DNA from: Zizania palustris
Taxonomy: Eukaryota > Streptophyta > Magnoliopsida > Poales > Poaceae
Length of the DNA stretch: 64,000 nucleotides
Direction: 5' to 3'
NCBI GenBank assembly: GCA_019279435.1
Contig: JAAALK010000287.1
Location: 29,016,162-29,080,161, forward strand
The position numbers were made by a program, and so were the translations under genes. The notes below the pieces were generated by a model. It was not told the origin of the DNA and did no database searches. It saw nothing but the letters and a program-made list of their open reading frames with translations. This document shows positions 47,901 to 58,847 of the stretch, one piece after another (positions within the stretch are counted from its first letter, which is position 1; each line of letters starts with the position of its first letter).

Positions 47901-48808
47901 TCATTGGTATGACTAAGATGACACCGCCAATCAAGGATCTTCTTCCTCGTCTGACTCCCATCTTGAAGAATAGGCATGAGAAGGTCCAGGAGAACTGCAT
48001 TGATCTAGTTGGTAGGATTGCTGATCGTGGAGCGGAATTTGTGCCTGCCAGGGAATGGATGAGGATTTGTTTTGAGCTTCTTGAAATGTTGAAGGCGCAC
48101 AAGAAGGGTATTAGAAGAGCCACGGTGAACACATTTGGTTATATTGCGAAGGCCATTGGACCACAGGATGTGTTGGCCACTTTGTTGAACAACTTGAAGG
48201 TGCAGGAACGGCAGAACCGTGTCTGCACTACCGTCGCGATTGCCATTGTTGCTGAAACCTGTTCGCCTTTTACAGTTTTGCCTGCCCTAATGAATGAGTA
48301 CAGAGTCCCAGAGCTCAATGTTCAGAACGGTGTTCTGAAGTCTCTCTCTTTCCTCTTTGAGTACATTGGTGAGATGGGCAAAGATTACATATATGCTGTT
48401 ACTCCCTTGCTTGAAGATGCTCTAATGGACAGAGATCTTGTTCACCGGCAAACTGCTGCCTCTGCTGTGAAACACATGGCACTAGGCGTTGCTGGCTTGG
48501 GTTGTGAGGATGCTCTAGTCCATTTGCTTAACTATGTCTGGCCCAACATATTTGAGACATCACCCCATGTCATCAATGCTGTCACGGAGGCGATTGAGGG
48601 GATGAGAGTTGCTCTAGGTCCAGCTGTGATCTTGAATTACTGCCTTCAAGGCCTTTTCCATCCAGCAAGGAAAGTACGTGAAGTATATTGGAAGATCTAC
48701 AACTCACTATATATTGGGGCACAAGATGCACTTGTTGCTGCTTATCCTGCACTGGATGATGAAGGTGATAATATCTACAGCCGTCCAGAGCTGGCAATGT
48801 TTGTCTGA
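44972..48808 (+). CDS. SF3B1: splicing factor 3B subunit 1 (SF3b155)
   Basis: This U2 snRNP subunit clamps the branch-point helix during spliceosome assembly. One uninterrupted frame of 1,278 codons starts at GCGCCATGGACGCC; an in-frame upstream ATG at 44870 would add 34 unrelated residues, so I prefer 44972. The N-terminal third has repeated RWD and TP motifs (NRWDETPTPG, SRWDETP, many ATP/GATP) that are cyclin-dependent-kinase targets and U2AF-ligand-like sites. PLTDEELDTMFP (about residue 372) and ATPTPMGTP follow. From about residue 480 the protein is HEAT repeats, including the conserved LPHLKSLVEIIEHGLSDENQ region. It ends EGDNIYSRPELAMFV. The uninterrupted CDS contrasts with the intron-rich neighbours; plant SF3B1 genes are known to be like this. 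Confidence 0.97.
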   Translation: MDAIDAELARAQEERKKMEEALAAGAPMAVSSVTFDTDLYGGGGSDPNRFAGYDTSIPASEDDAPEEGSEVVNPAARRLASYTGHAVAAADLPRAPDDDGLPKKSQRIIDREDDYRRRRLTRIISPERHDPFAAGEATPDPSVRTYADAMRENDLQRQKEQLLRDIAQKKKEEEEKSKEKKAAPEQPVPSTKRRNRWDQSQDGDSAAGSKKAKSSSDWDAPDATPGIGRWDATPGRVGDATPSVRRNRWDETPTPGRMADADATPAAGGVTPGATPSGAWDATPKLPGGLVTPTPKKQRSRWDETPASMGSATPGSTGAATPAGYTPGPTPFGAENLATPTPSQIARGPMTPEQYQLLRWERDIEERNRPLTDEELDTMFPQEGYKVLEPPASYQPIRTPARKLLATPTPMGTPLYSIPEENRGQQFDVPKELPGGLPLMKPEDYQYFGTLLNEEEEEQLSPEEQKERKIMKLLLKVKNGTPPQRKTALRQLTDKSREFGAGPLFNKILPLLMQPTLEDQERHLLVKVIDRVLYKLDELVRPFVHKILVVIEPLLIDEDYYARVEGREIISNLSKAAGLATMIAAMRPDIDNIDEYVRNTTARAFSVVASALGIPALLPFLKAVCQSKKSWQARHTGIKIVQQIAILMGCAVLPHLKSLVEIIEHGLSDENQKVRTITALSLAALAEAAAPYGIESFDSVLKPLWKGIRSHRGKVLAAFLKAIGFIIPLMDALYASYYTKEVMQILIREFQSPDEEMKKIVLKVVKQCVSTEGVEADYIRNDILPEFFRHFWVRRMALDRRNYKQLVETTVEMANKVGVADIVGRIVEDLKDESEPYRRMVMETIEKVVANLGASDIDARLEELLIDGILYAFQEQTSDDANVMLNGFGAVVNALGQRVKPYLPQICGTIKWRLNNKSAKVRQQAADLISRIAIVMKQCQEEQLMGHLGVVLYEYLGEEYPEVLGSILGALKAIVNVIGMTKMTPPIKDLLPRLTPILKNRHEKVQENCIDLVGRIADRGAEFVPAREWMRICFELLEMLKAHKKGIRRATVNTFGYIAKAIGPQDVLATLLNNLKVQERQNRVCTTVAIAIVAETCSPFTVLPALMNEYRVPELNVQNGVLKSLSFLFEYIGEMGKDYIYAVTPLLEDALMDRDLVHRQTAASAVKHMALGVAGLGCEDALVHLLNYVWPNIFETSPHVINAVTEAIEGMRVALGPAVILNYCLQGLFHPARKVREVYWKIYNSLYIGAQDALVAAYPALDDEGDNIYSRPELAMFV

Positions 48809-50149
48809 TCAATGTAAGTGTTGGTTATTTCTTATTGTTTTACTTAATGCTGCGAGAGTTTTTGAAACTTATGTTATTACTTATGAAATAAGTTATGATA
48901 TTGTATCTTGCAGTTCATATTTGTCTGTTTATGTGCTTTCTTTTTCTACTGAGCAACTATTGCATTCCTTGTATGCATGATTCATGTTGATTTATTGCTG
49001 TGCTTGCATGTGTCTTTTCAGTTTGCATTGTTCCTCAACAAATGTGCACATTGTTATCCTAGGCTCCTCTTGGAGTGATGTTTACTTGAAATAACTGAGA
49101 AAAATATACCTGTGGCTATTTTGTAAGATATTCTTTGTTGATCTGTTATTGTATGACCTTGTTGGTTACTTGGACTAGGTTGCACCTCTGGCGGTTTTGT
49201 TGTCCTTGCCCCTTTTCAGTGGAACCAACACTTGAGTATTTGAGTGGTAGCAACTAGCAGCACCAGTTAATCTGTCTGACTGTCTTTCCATGTTTATTTC
49301 TCCAAATTTGATTTATGTTCTTTCCTTTTTATTCCCTCTGCAAAGAACGGATCTGATATGAGATCGCATTGGCAGGCAGGATGCACATTTCCATGTGCCG
49401 TCATCCATATATTCATGTGAAGCTTGAACTCGGTGGTATTTGAGTTAGAGCTCACATTCAATCATTTGGTGTTACTTGTGATGTATGCTTCTTTATTGAA
49501 GTTGCATTTTTCTTTTCTGTATTTGCAGGCTTGTTGCTTCTGAAGGGAGTGCAATGTTTAGGATTTTCCACCTGGTTTATTTGTAGTGCTGATTTGTTTT
49601 CTATCCTAATAGACTGACCATTTTGTTACCGATTTGTTTGTAGGGTATGTTGTCCCGGTTTGCCGATGAACTCCCGGAGATGATATCTCCTCGCAAGCAT
49701 GTTCAGTTTGTTGGCTTTGCGTACTCTTCGATTTGAGTGGAAAAGTGAGAATCCTAGTATTGCTGTTATCGCTGTTATCTGTAACACAATATATCAGTCC
49801 AAGGGTATACTCTTCTCAATAACTTGTCAGCATTGTGAGCTGTTTATTACTAATATACTACTACTACTACTACTACCCCACTATGCTTGTTATGCCGTGT
49901 ATGTTTGCTTTCTTCCTAAGCAGGCAAGAATATTGCTTGATAAGAAATCAGTTTAAATGATTCTGTAAGTTCTTTTTTATTTTTGCTTTGAAAATTACAA
50001 ATGGTTTATTTGTGTGAGCGGTCTCATTTATTTAAAAAGGATAAACATGTAAAAAAATTATAAACATCGGATCTCCGGTGTAGCTACTCTTTCCAAGGAT
50101 ATTCGCCGAGGAATCAACCCATATTTCCCATCTATCGTTACCACTCTTA

Positions 50150-50268
50150 GGGCTGGTTTGGGAGCCCAAAATCCCAGCCCATTCCCTGGGGATGGGCCGG
50201 GATTTTAGGCTAAAATCCCGGCCCATCCCCAGGGAATGGGCTGGGATTTTGGGCTCCCAAACCAGCCA
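50150..50268. mobile_element. foldback Tourist-like MITE with 57-bp perfect arms
   Basis: Bases 50151-50207 (starting GGCTGGTTTGGGAGCCCAAA) are the exact reverse complement of 50211-50267, separated by only GGC. TTA flanks both sides (50147-50149 and 50269-50271), fitting PIF/Harbinger-type insertion. The perfect arms imply a recent insertion or strong hairpin conservation, and a transcript would fold into a long stem. Confidence 0.92.
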
Positions 50269-50884
50269 TTAGAGTATCTCTATCACACTTGCTATCCTCT
50301 AAAATAGTAAATATGATTTAAAAAATCGCTCCATTGTACTTGTTATTTTAGGGGGCTTGCTATTCCTCTTTTCACACTTACATTAGCAAGCTAACCGAAC
50401 TTGTTATTCCATTAAATGTTGAGTTTGTTTAATTATTTTTATTTTCTTTGCATGTATATAAATTGATAAAATATAGTTACATTTAAATAGAGAATTATAT
50501 TTAACAAGTATATTGAAGTGAATAGTAAAATAACAAGTCAATTTGAATAAAAGGCTTGTATTGCTATAAATAGCAAGTCAAAAATAACAAGTATAATGGT
50601 GACGCTTTAACAAACAATCAAACTTGATATTCCATTGAATATTGAGATTGTGAGATCTAGCGAGTCAACCAAACTTGATATTCCATTAAATGTTGAGTTT
50701 GTTTAATTATTTTATTTTCTTTTTATGTATATAAATTGATAAAATATAGTTATATTTAAATAGAGAATCATATTTAGCAAGTATATTGAAGTGAATAGCA
50801 AAATAGCAAGTTAATTTGAATAAGAAAGCTTGCTATTGCTATGAATAACAAGTCAAAAATACCAAGTATAATAGAGATGCTCTA
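50269..50884. mobile_element. older Tourist-like element with internal tandem repeat
   Basis: TTAGAGTATCTCTAT at the left and ATAGAGATGCTCTAA at the right are near-perfect terminal inverted repeats. Inside and just beyond, a block beginning with a TATTCCATTAAATGTTGAG-type sequence and ending CAAGTCAAAAATA.CAAGTATAAT recurs at about 50405, 50680 and, more diverged, 50905 (to about 51075). The foldback MITE at 50150 abuts the left terminus. Confidence 0.65.
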
Positions 50885-51286
50885 ACAAACCAATCAAATT
50901 TACTATTCCATTGAATATCGAGATTGTTTAATTGTTTTATTTTCTTTGCTCTATTTGAATAGCAATTCAAATTTAGCAAGTATATTGGAGTGAATAGTAA
51001 AATAACAAGCCAATTAGAATAGAAATACTTACTATTGCTATAAATTGCAAGTTAAAAATAATAATTACAATGAAAATGCTTATTAACGTCACGTTACGTG
51101 AAAAAAGAAGCAAAGATAGACAGACTCGGTCGTATACCACACGCGGCCTGGCCTGGTCAGGTCAATGGGCCCCACCTCCCAGAACCGCCAACCCGGGGAG
51201 ACGCGTCGCCGTAGCCCGTGCGCGCGTAAGCCCAACTCCCGTCCGCGTCCGGTTCGCGCCGCGCTCCTGCCTCCTCGTCGCCGGCG

Positions 51287-54200
51287 ATGGCGATGGCGGC
51301 GCCGGCGGTGGTCTCCGGGGAGAGGTTCGTGGTCTTCCTCTTCGTCGCCTGCGTCGCGCTCGCCGCACCGCTCAACCTCGCAGCCCCGCTCGCGCTCCTC
51401 TCCGCGGCCGCTCTCGCCGTCGAGCTCGCCGTGGATGGCTCCGCCTCCGCCGCCTCGTCTCCGCTCCGCCGGTTCAGGACCAGGTGAGAACTTATATTCC
51501 GTTCTTTCCATGCCCCTCCTCCGCATCTCCACGGAGCTGGAGTGCTAGTTTGCTTTTAGCTCGCTGGATTCCGCGGGGGGGAATTTGGTCCCGTTCGTGT
51601 AGAGGAGCATGTGATGGTGGGAATCATGGAATGTGAAATCTCTTGCAAAACTCTTTGGCGCAACCGTTCTATTCCAGATGGTGGTTCAATTCTGGCTGCT
51701 TCCTTGCGAGGGCCATGCAATTGGGGAATAATAGTTTGTGCGATTAGGGTAGAAACAACACTTATTGTTGGATCGAACGCACAGCAGGAACTTGATTTAC
51801 TTTGTCACTTAGTGAACTTTTTTGTAGTTCGGTAGACTATAAAATGGTCTGGTTATGTGGCTTCGAGGGACAATATTCCTTTTATGTAATTGGATTTTTG
51901 ACCTGCTTAGTTAACTCATCCAGCAAATGGTAAATTCAGATGTGATTTGATCATACAGCCTGTCCAAATATTGCTCCCATTTTCTCTAGTCCAAAGTGCT
52001 GCTCCCACTATATTTCATGAAAAAAAATCTCCCATTGGGATACATTTGTATCCTGTGATGTTCAATCCCAGTTGTGTACCATTTGATTTTTTTTGCCCCT
52101 TGTGTTGGGAGCAATGAAATAAAAATGCTTCTGCTCGTGGTGGCTGGATGCTCTTGTGCATGTTTCTGTAAAAGATTGTGAAGAGCATAACAATGACATA
52201 TTTTATGCTCCAGGCCAGGTGCTTCATCAGGCATATTTCTTGGTGCTACCACTCTTCCTAGTGTCATGGTTTCACGTTTAATTCAACTTTCTAGGGTCTT
52301 ACTGGCAGATCCTAATGAATGTGAAGGTATGTATCTATTTTTTATCATGTCTATCAGGTTGGCTAATAATGTAATTGGCCTCAAGTTGTTGTCAACATTT
52401 CAAAATCTTGTTTGATATTGATCTTCTGTGATGCATCTGGTTTGCTAACTAATATTTGTTTACTTTGTCAGAATATGCATACCTTGAAATGCAGTACTGG
52501 GCAGTTTCTATTAGCTGCCTCAGTGTGTTAGCATTCTTCATTTGGCATCTATGGCAGTCAACCAGCAATGGTGTTTCTAAAGCTTTGAAATATGGCTCCT
52601 TGTTCATAATTTTCTACCCCCTGACATACTTTCGCCTGAAGACTGATGGAGGTCACATGCATATTTTTATTTGCGTCCAAAGATAATTACACCCTGTAGA
52701 ATATGTAAGGAATTGACAAACTAATCAAGATTTCATCTTATAGGTCTATTGGCGATAAGCAATATGGTGTATATGCTGTGCCATGGAGTGGCTGCTGTGA
52801 TCTTAATCTGGCATATTCTACAGAAGTTTCCTTCATGTTCATCTTTTGGTTTGTACTTAATGTCTGAGATGTAATTAGATCTTTATTTCTCTTTCATTTC
52901 TGTTTATATCTGATTGCATATGTTTAGAGAAAATTGTATGTTTGTTCAGTATCTTATGGACAAGTTTCCATGCAGGCATACATGTGTATATAAGAATGGA
53001 TGCAAATATACCTAAATTGATCATTGTTTTCCATTTAAATCCAGCTAATTTGTGTGTTCCTATTTGGTGATACATTATCTCCTTTTCGTCATGAATTGAA
53101 GGTGTTGCTTTTTTTACTTATCTTTACATTCTTCTGTAAATTTCAGGGGAGGCCATTCTGGTGTCAGGTGGCCTTGTTCTTTACTGTGGTGATATGCTGG
53201 CTCATACTCTTTCAAAGGTGTGATTTATTCCTTGAACTATATTTTACCAGAAAAAAGTAGCAAATCTGATACTATTTTAGTTTTTTTCGTTTCTTGCAAA
53301 ATTGTAATCATACTGGCAGATGAAGTTATCTGTATCATCAGAAGCATTAATGCACACACCTGGAAATCGAAGCAAGATAGCCACAGTTATTCAGGTATAT
53401 TTATTTAGATTGTTTGACGTCAGCTTTGCAGTGCATCATACCCTCCCTTTTTCTTTGCAGGGGGTTTTGCTCGGTCTTTTTCTACTCCCTTTGTTATACA
53501 AAAGTTCCCTTCAGATTTTGGTTTACTGTAGAAAACTGGACAAGCAAAGAGCACAAACAGTTGAAGAATGGACACAGAAAAGAATTGGTTATGTTGTATT
53601 TTATGTCTCATTGCTGGTATCTCTATTGTTGTTAGTACCATCATGGATGTGCCTTGTTCAAGATTTTGAAGTACATCCATTTGTTTGGTAAGCATCTAAG
53701 TTTGCATTTCATCAGAAGAGCATAAAAGCATGCACCCTGTTAGTTAAATATTGAAATTTTGCTCTCTGTTGTGCTTATAAAATCTTACACATTTTGGTAT
53801 ATAGTGATTGTTCATGGTTCATTATTTCACAGGGTTTTGAACTATATTTTCACTGGTTCACATGAACGGCTTGCTTTATGTGCATACTGGATATTTGTGA
53901 TATATGCATCAATTAGAAGGTTCTACAGTATATCAAAGCAAAGCAAAACAGAGAGGATTCTTTTGCGCAAGTACTACCATCTTGTCGCTGTCCTGATTTT
54001 TTCTCCTGCAGTTATATTTCAGGTAATGTATTTGTTTTCTGAATTTAATTCCCATCAGGATGTTTGATACTCATTGTCATCAATTTTCTCTCGTTGCAGC
54101 CTGATTTCTTGGACTTGGCATTTGGTGCAGCATTCACAGTTTTCTTAATATTGGAGATGATTCGAGTAAGTTTTTTTATTTTTCCCATGTTCTTTCTCCA

Positions 54201-55082
54201 TTCACTTGTTTTTTATTTTCTTAACTTGTGCTCATTTCTCCAGCAAAATGTTTAACTATGACCTCAGGTTGGGAAATATACCCTCTTGGGCATATTGTGC
54301 ATCAATTCATGAATGCCTTCACTGATCACCGTGATTCTGAGATTCTAATTGTTAGGTAGTTGTGGTTTAATGGTCTTTGTTTTACATATTTTATATCTCG
54401 CTTTCATGTTCAATGGTAGGATAAACCTAATACTATATTTGTTTTGTTCAGTCATTTCTCACTATTGCTGGGATGTGCACTTCCTAAATGGATGTCATCA
54501 GGATTCAATGATCGGCCTCTTGCCCCCTTTGCTGGAATTCTCAGCTTGGGGATAGGTGATACCATGGTAAGTTCTATGTCCAATATGTGGCCTGTTAATA
54601 TTTTCTTATGTTAGGTGCGCTCAGTGTGATGTATTCTCTCGTTTTACCTAGGCATCAATGATAGGTTACAAGTATGGTGTCCTAAGATGGAGTAAGACAG
54701 GAAGTGAGTTTAATTTCCACTAATTGTTTATCCCTTCCATGCTTGGTCTCTTATGCTCGTTCTTTTGGAATGTTAGAGAAAACAATTGAAGGTACAGCAG
54801 CAGGCATAACGTCTGTGTTAGCAGCCTGCTCGATCCTTCTGTCACTCTTAGCTTCAAGTGGATACATTCTTTCACAGGTTTTACTTCCCCCCCCCCCCCG
54901 GCATTGAAGTGATTGAAGCTTTATTCTATAGTACGATATATTGATGCATCTTTCTCATATTGATACAGCATTGGCTATCTCTTTTGGTAGCTGTGACATT
55001 GAGCGGATTATTGGAGGCATATACGGCACAGCTCGATAATGCTTTCATACCTCTTGTATTCTATAGTCTGCTATGTCTATAA
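51287..55082 (+). CDS. DOLK: dolichol kinase; one frameshift in exon 10
   Basis: This polytopic ER-membrane enzyme uses CTP to make dolichyl phosphate for N-glycosylation and GPI anchors (Arabidopsis EVAN). Fourteen exons: 51287-51483, 52214-52326, 52472-52651, 52744-52848, 53147-53217, 53320-53394, 53461-53687, 53833-54022, 54100-54165, 54268-54355, 54452-54566, 54652-54703, 54777-54877, 54969-55082, about 564 codons. The protein has many hydrophobic spans, from VVFLFVACVALAAPLNLAAP onward. The catalytic C-terminus has HFSLLLGCALPKW, LSLGIGDTMASMIGYKYG, KKTIEGTAAG and the closing LDNAFIPLVFYSLL. Exon 10 is 88 nt where 89 is required. GTTGGGAAATA lacks one G of the expected GGGG (54271-54273), and a TGA follows within 15 codons, before the catalytic region. 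The remainder is well conserved. Confidence 0.94.
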
Positions 55083-56160
55083 GAATAACCTGTTTATACT
55101 TCAAACTGACCATGAGGCCCTCTTTTACTAATATATAGTGCAGCATAGTATAGGTATAGTAATTTGATCTCTTTAATCCTCTTCCCGCGAGCTTCAATTG
55201 GTCACATTCTCTGTATTCCTGAGTCCAAAAAATATGTCCATTGCTAGAAACGTGAGTTTAGGTTTAGGAAATAAAGATGACAATACCAAGGTTAGTTAGG
55301 GAATCTTTCAGCAAGGAGCATTTTTGGCATGCTTGACTTTAGAGTCTATGTGAAGGCTGCGACAAGGCATCAATGCATCATGGAAGGTGTAGTATTTATG
55401 TAAGTGGTGATATCTGTTTTAGATTTCGCCGTTTCACCCCAATGGAGTAACTGGGCAAGAATAGCAAGATCAAGATGGAAGTGAGCCATGCTGCAAGGAG
55501 CCATGGTCCAAGGATATGGATGCTTGCTGCTTGCTGATCAGAGTGTGAGAGTCATATGCTCTCTTCTTTCCATTTACATGCGAGGTGTAATTAGGTGTAA
55601 TAGCTAATCTGCCCTTCCATCGACCTTTGGGTTTCTGTAAGGTTGCATTGCACTAAAGTATATCGTTGTACGGACTGAATGTTCACTGCATTGATTGCTA
55701 TCACACATTGTTATTAACTTGTCAAAATTGTCAGATTTTTACCGAACACGGCAGATTGCTCTTAATTCCCAAGTTTGAGGTGGTTTGCAGATCCAGTTCG
55801 TGTAGCTGGAGAGAATTTCGATCAGGATACATCCACATGTGACATGCCGACTCGCAGTCAGATCCGTGTCCATGTCAGGGTTTCCAAACAGCTAGAGTAA
55901 TGGTTATCGTCATCACCGATTCAATAACGAGTAACGACCAATGCTTAGTCCAAGATCTATGGTTACCACAGCTTCATTGTTCGCGTGTGTGTACTGTACT
56001 CCTCCAAGCTTGGCTGCACATACGTACGTAAGAGAGCTTTTTGAACTGCACGACGAGTCGACGACGCGATCGCTGACGGCTAATAACTTGGCCGCAACAC
56101 AACGCAACTCTGACCAAACTCATGACCACCGTACCTTCATGGCTAACTGCGAAACGTAGG

Positions 56161-56509
56161 AGTGTTTGTTTCTTTAGTCCAAAATTTAGCCATATCACAT
56201 CAAATATTTAGATATTATTTTAAAGTATTAAATGTAGATTATTTATAAAATTCGTTCATAATCGGTTGATTATTCACGAGAAGAATCTAATAAACCTAAT
56301 TATACTATTATTTGACAATGTGATGCTACAATAAACATTTGTTAATCATGGATTAATTAGGCTTAATAAATTTGTCTGGTAAATAATTCTTCGATTCTGT
56401 AATTATTTTTATAATCAGTTCATATTTAGTCTTTCAAATTAATGTCGAAACATACAATGTGACACAGATTAACACAGATTAAACTTTAGTCCACGAATCA
56501 AACACCACC
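56161..56509. mobile_element. palindromic grass MITE, copy 1
   Basis: GTGTTTGTTTC at the left and GAATCAAACAC at the right are terminal inverted repeats. The interior is itself palindromic: the TTTAGTCCAAAATTTAG and AAACTTTAGTCCACGAATC ends, and TCTAATAAACCTAATTA against TTAATTAGGCTTAATAAA. This is a very common family in grass genomes. The target duplication is not clear. Confidence 0.75.
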
Positions 56510-56790
56510 GTAGTCTCTAGTATTCCAAGAAGAAACCATTCGGACTTGAAATCTTTTCCTCGAAATTCGCAAGTACTCGATTTTTTCACTGAGTAGTTAG
56601 ATATTTTTTTCAGAAAAAGCATCCAAATTTTTTTGGAGACCTATTTTTATTAAAAGAAGATAAAAAGTTTCAACAGCTTACCGCAATTACCAATTTTCCC
56701 TACCGAAATACTTCAAAGTCTTAGGAAATATCACATCCCCCAACACACCACCAAAATACCAGACCAACAGACCTAACCATATGCATCTAA

Positions 56791-57132
56791 GTGTCTGTTT
56801 GTTTCCTCTAGTCTAAAATTTAGTTTCATCACATCAAATGTTTAGATATTATTTTAGAGTATTAAATATAGAGTATTTACAAAACTCATTTATAATTGAT
56901 GGATTATTCGCGAGACGAATCTAGTTAGTCTAATTCCATTATGATTTGACAATATGATGTCATAGTAAATATTTGCTAATCATAGATTAATTAGGCTTAA
57001 AAATTGTCTCGTGAATGAGCCTCTGATTCTGCAATTATTTTTATAATCAGTTCAAGTTTAGTCTTTCAAATTGATGTCTAAACACGTGATATGACATGAA
57101 CAAAACATTTGTCTACGAAACCAAACCCCCTC
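56791..57132. mobile_element. palindromic grass MITE, copy 2
   Basis: Same family and orientation as copy 1, sharing most of the interior (ATTAATTAGGCTTAA, TTTTTATAATCAGTTCA, GTTTAGTCTTTCAAATT). It is flanked by TAA on both sides (56788-56790 and 57133-57135). Confidence 0.78.
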
Positions 57133-57304
57133 TAACCGTGATTCATTCAGAAATGGCATCAGAGTACATAAGAAAACTCTTTCATCCACATTGATCGATC
57201 AGATACAACTTTGACCAAAAAAACAGTAGCCTGGATCAACGTGGAGCATAGCAGACTCAGAATTTTCATGGTGATCAGCGTGTTATTAACTTTCGTAACT
57301 TCAC

Positions 57305-57707
57305 GTATTACTATTAATTTTTATACGCAACAAATCAACATTTTTTTACTTTATTTAATATAAAGGAAGGATAGGAAGATGAGAAATGGAAAGACCGACG
57401 AAATAGGAATTAATATTAATTTTTATATACGACAAATCAACAATTTTTTACTTTTTTAAATATAAAAGGAAGGCTATGAAGAGGAGAAATGGAAAAGCCG
57501 ATGAAAAGGAATTACTATTAATTTTTATACACGACAAATCAACAATTTTTTACTTTATATAATATAAAAGGAAGGCTAGGAAAAAGAGAAATAGACGAAA
57601 AAAGAATTACTATTAATTTTTATACACGAAAAAATTAATATTTTTTTACTTTATTTAATAGAAAAGGAAGGTTAGGAAGAGGAGAAATGGAAAATCCGAC
57701 GAAAGAG
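57305..57707. repeat. four-copy ~100-bp tandem array upstream of eIF4A
   Basis: Units starting ATTAATTTTTATA at 57313, 57415, 57517 and 57612 (spacings 102, 102 and 95) each run through CAACATTTTTTTACTT-type and GGAAGG..AGGAAGA.GAGAAATGGA segments to GACGAAA..GGAATTA. The last unit runs into the eIF4A leader, so the array is promoter-proximal. Confidence 0.9.
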
Positions 57708-58847
57708 GAAGCAGGAGCAGAGGAAAAGCCAAAAGCAGGAACGAGTCGAACCGCGCTCCGCCTCCGTCGGCTCCCCTATAGAAGCCGCCTCCTCTATCTC
57801 TCTCTTCTCCCCCAACGCAAACGCTCACCCCAAGCTCTCCCGAGACCAGAGAGAGAGGAGAGGAAGGCTCGAGAAGCCAACCCGCCGCGCAATCCCGCTG
57901 AATCGAATCGAGTCCGGGACGCCGATCTCGGATTCGACACCGCTGCGTTTCAACACAGACCCCCCGAGCCCTCCGGATCGATCCGCTCTTTCGCTAGTCA
58001 GGTAACGCCGTGATCCCGCCTGAGGTTCTCCGCCGCGTCGATCTGGATTTTTTTTTTTGGTTGGTTGGTCCCGCGCGCGTCGCCGGCTCGATCTGGCCGG
58101 TATCGCGGTTGGATCTGGGGGGATTCGGTGGGAAAGGTGGGATTTTGCAGCGGAAGGAGGGCAAAAGGGGGATTGCTCGGGGGATTCTTTTGCTAGTCGT
58201 GGATTTGGGTTTCCAGATTTTTTTCATCAAGTTCTGCTTTGCTCCGATAAAAAGTTTGTATTTTTCCATAGTTGTGATGCATGGTAATGATGGTATTGCT
58301 CTTCGTTTCACCTGCAGTACGTACTTGACGGGTACTGACGTTTCGGCTACAAATTCCCTACTCTTGTCTGAAATCTAGCTGTGCACTATGTACTTTGATT
58401 GCTTTAAATATCATGTTTTTACTGAGGTGAAGCGGCTTGCACAAACACACGAGTACGGCGAAGTGTCAATTTGGTTGCTGCCGCTGTACATAATACCATA
58501 ATAGCATGGTCTTTATAGGTCAACTAGCTTGTTACGCTGGCTTTTTTTTTGTTATCTTGTAGGCTCATGTTGTTGGTATTGTTCCTTACACAGGTAGATT
58601 TGATTCTCCATGCACATAATGAACTTGATCTCAACCTATTAGGTCGATTAAGCACCATCCAGTCTGTTGCATGTTTGCCTTGCCTCTTATTGCCTGTTCA
58701 CCATAGAGAGTGTTGTGATCTTGGAGTATGGGTATTGTATTGTCATGTTCTTTACATCTGAGTTTGCTTAATACTTGTTGCTTCTTGTATGATACACTAG
58801 TGATATTCATTCTGTGTTAACCTGCTTTGTTCTCCTTAAATACAGTC

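Larger units (their letters stand above)
48809..51286. other. SF3B1 3' region, nested MITEs and AT-rich repeats before DOLK
   Basis: GTAAGT 8 bp after the SF3B1 stop, and TTTGCAG at about 49529, suggest an intron in the 3' UTR. From 50150 on there is a foldback MITE and a 617-bp element with internal repeats. The DOLK leader is the GC-rich 51130-51286. Confidence 0.6.
55083..57700. other. intergenic between DOLK and eIF4A
   Basis: The DOLK 3' UTR region is followed by two related MITEs (56161-56509, 56791-57132) and a ~100-bp tandem array (57305-57707) reaching the eIF4A leader. No conserved coding sequence. Confidence 0.6.

Noticed and set aside
51070..51636. 188-codon plus-strand frame at DOLK exon 1
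   Set aside because: It is out of frame with the conserved DOLK start at 51287 and is compositional.
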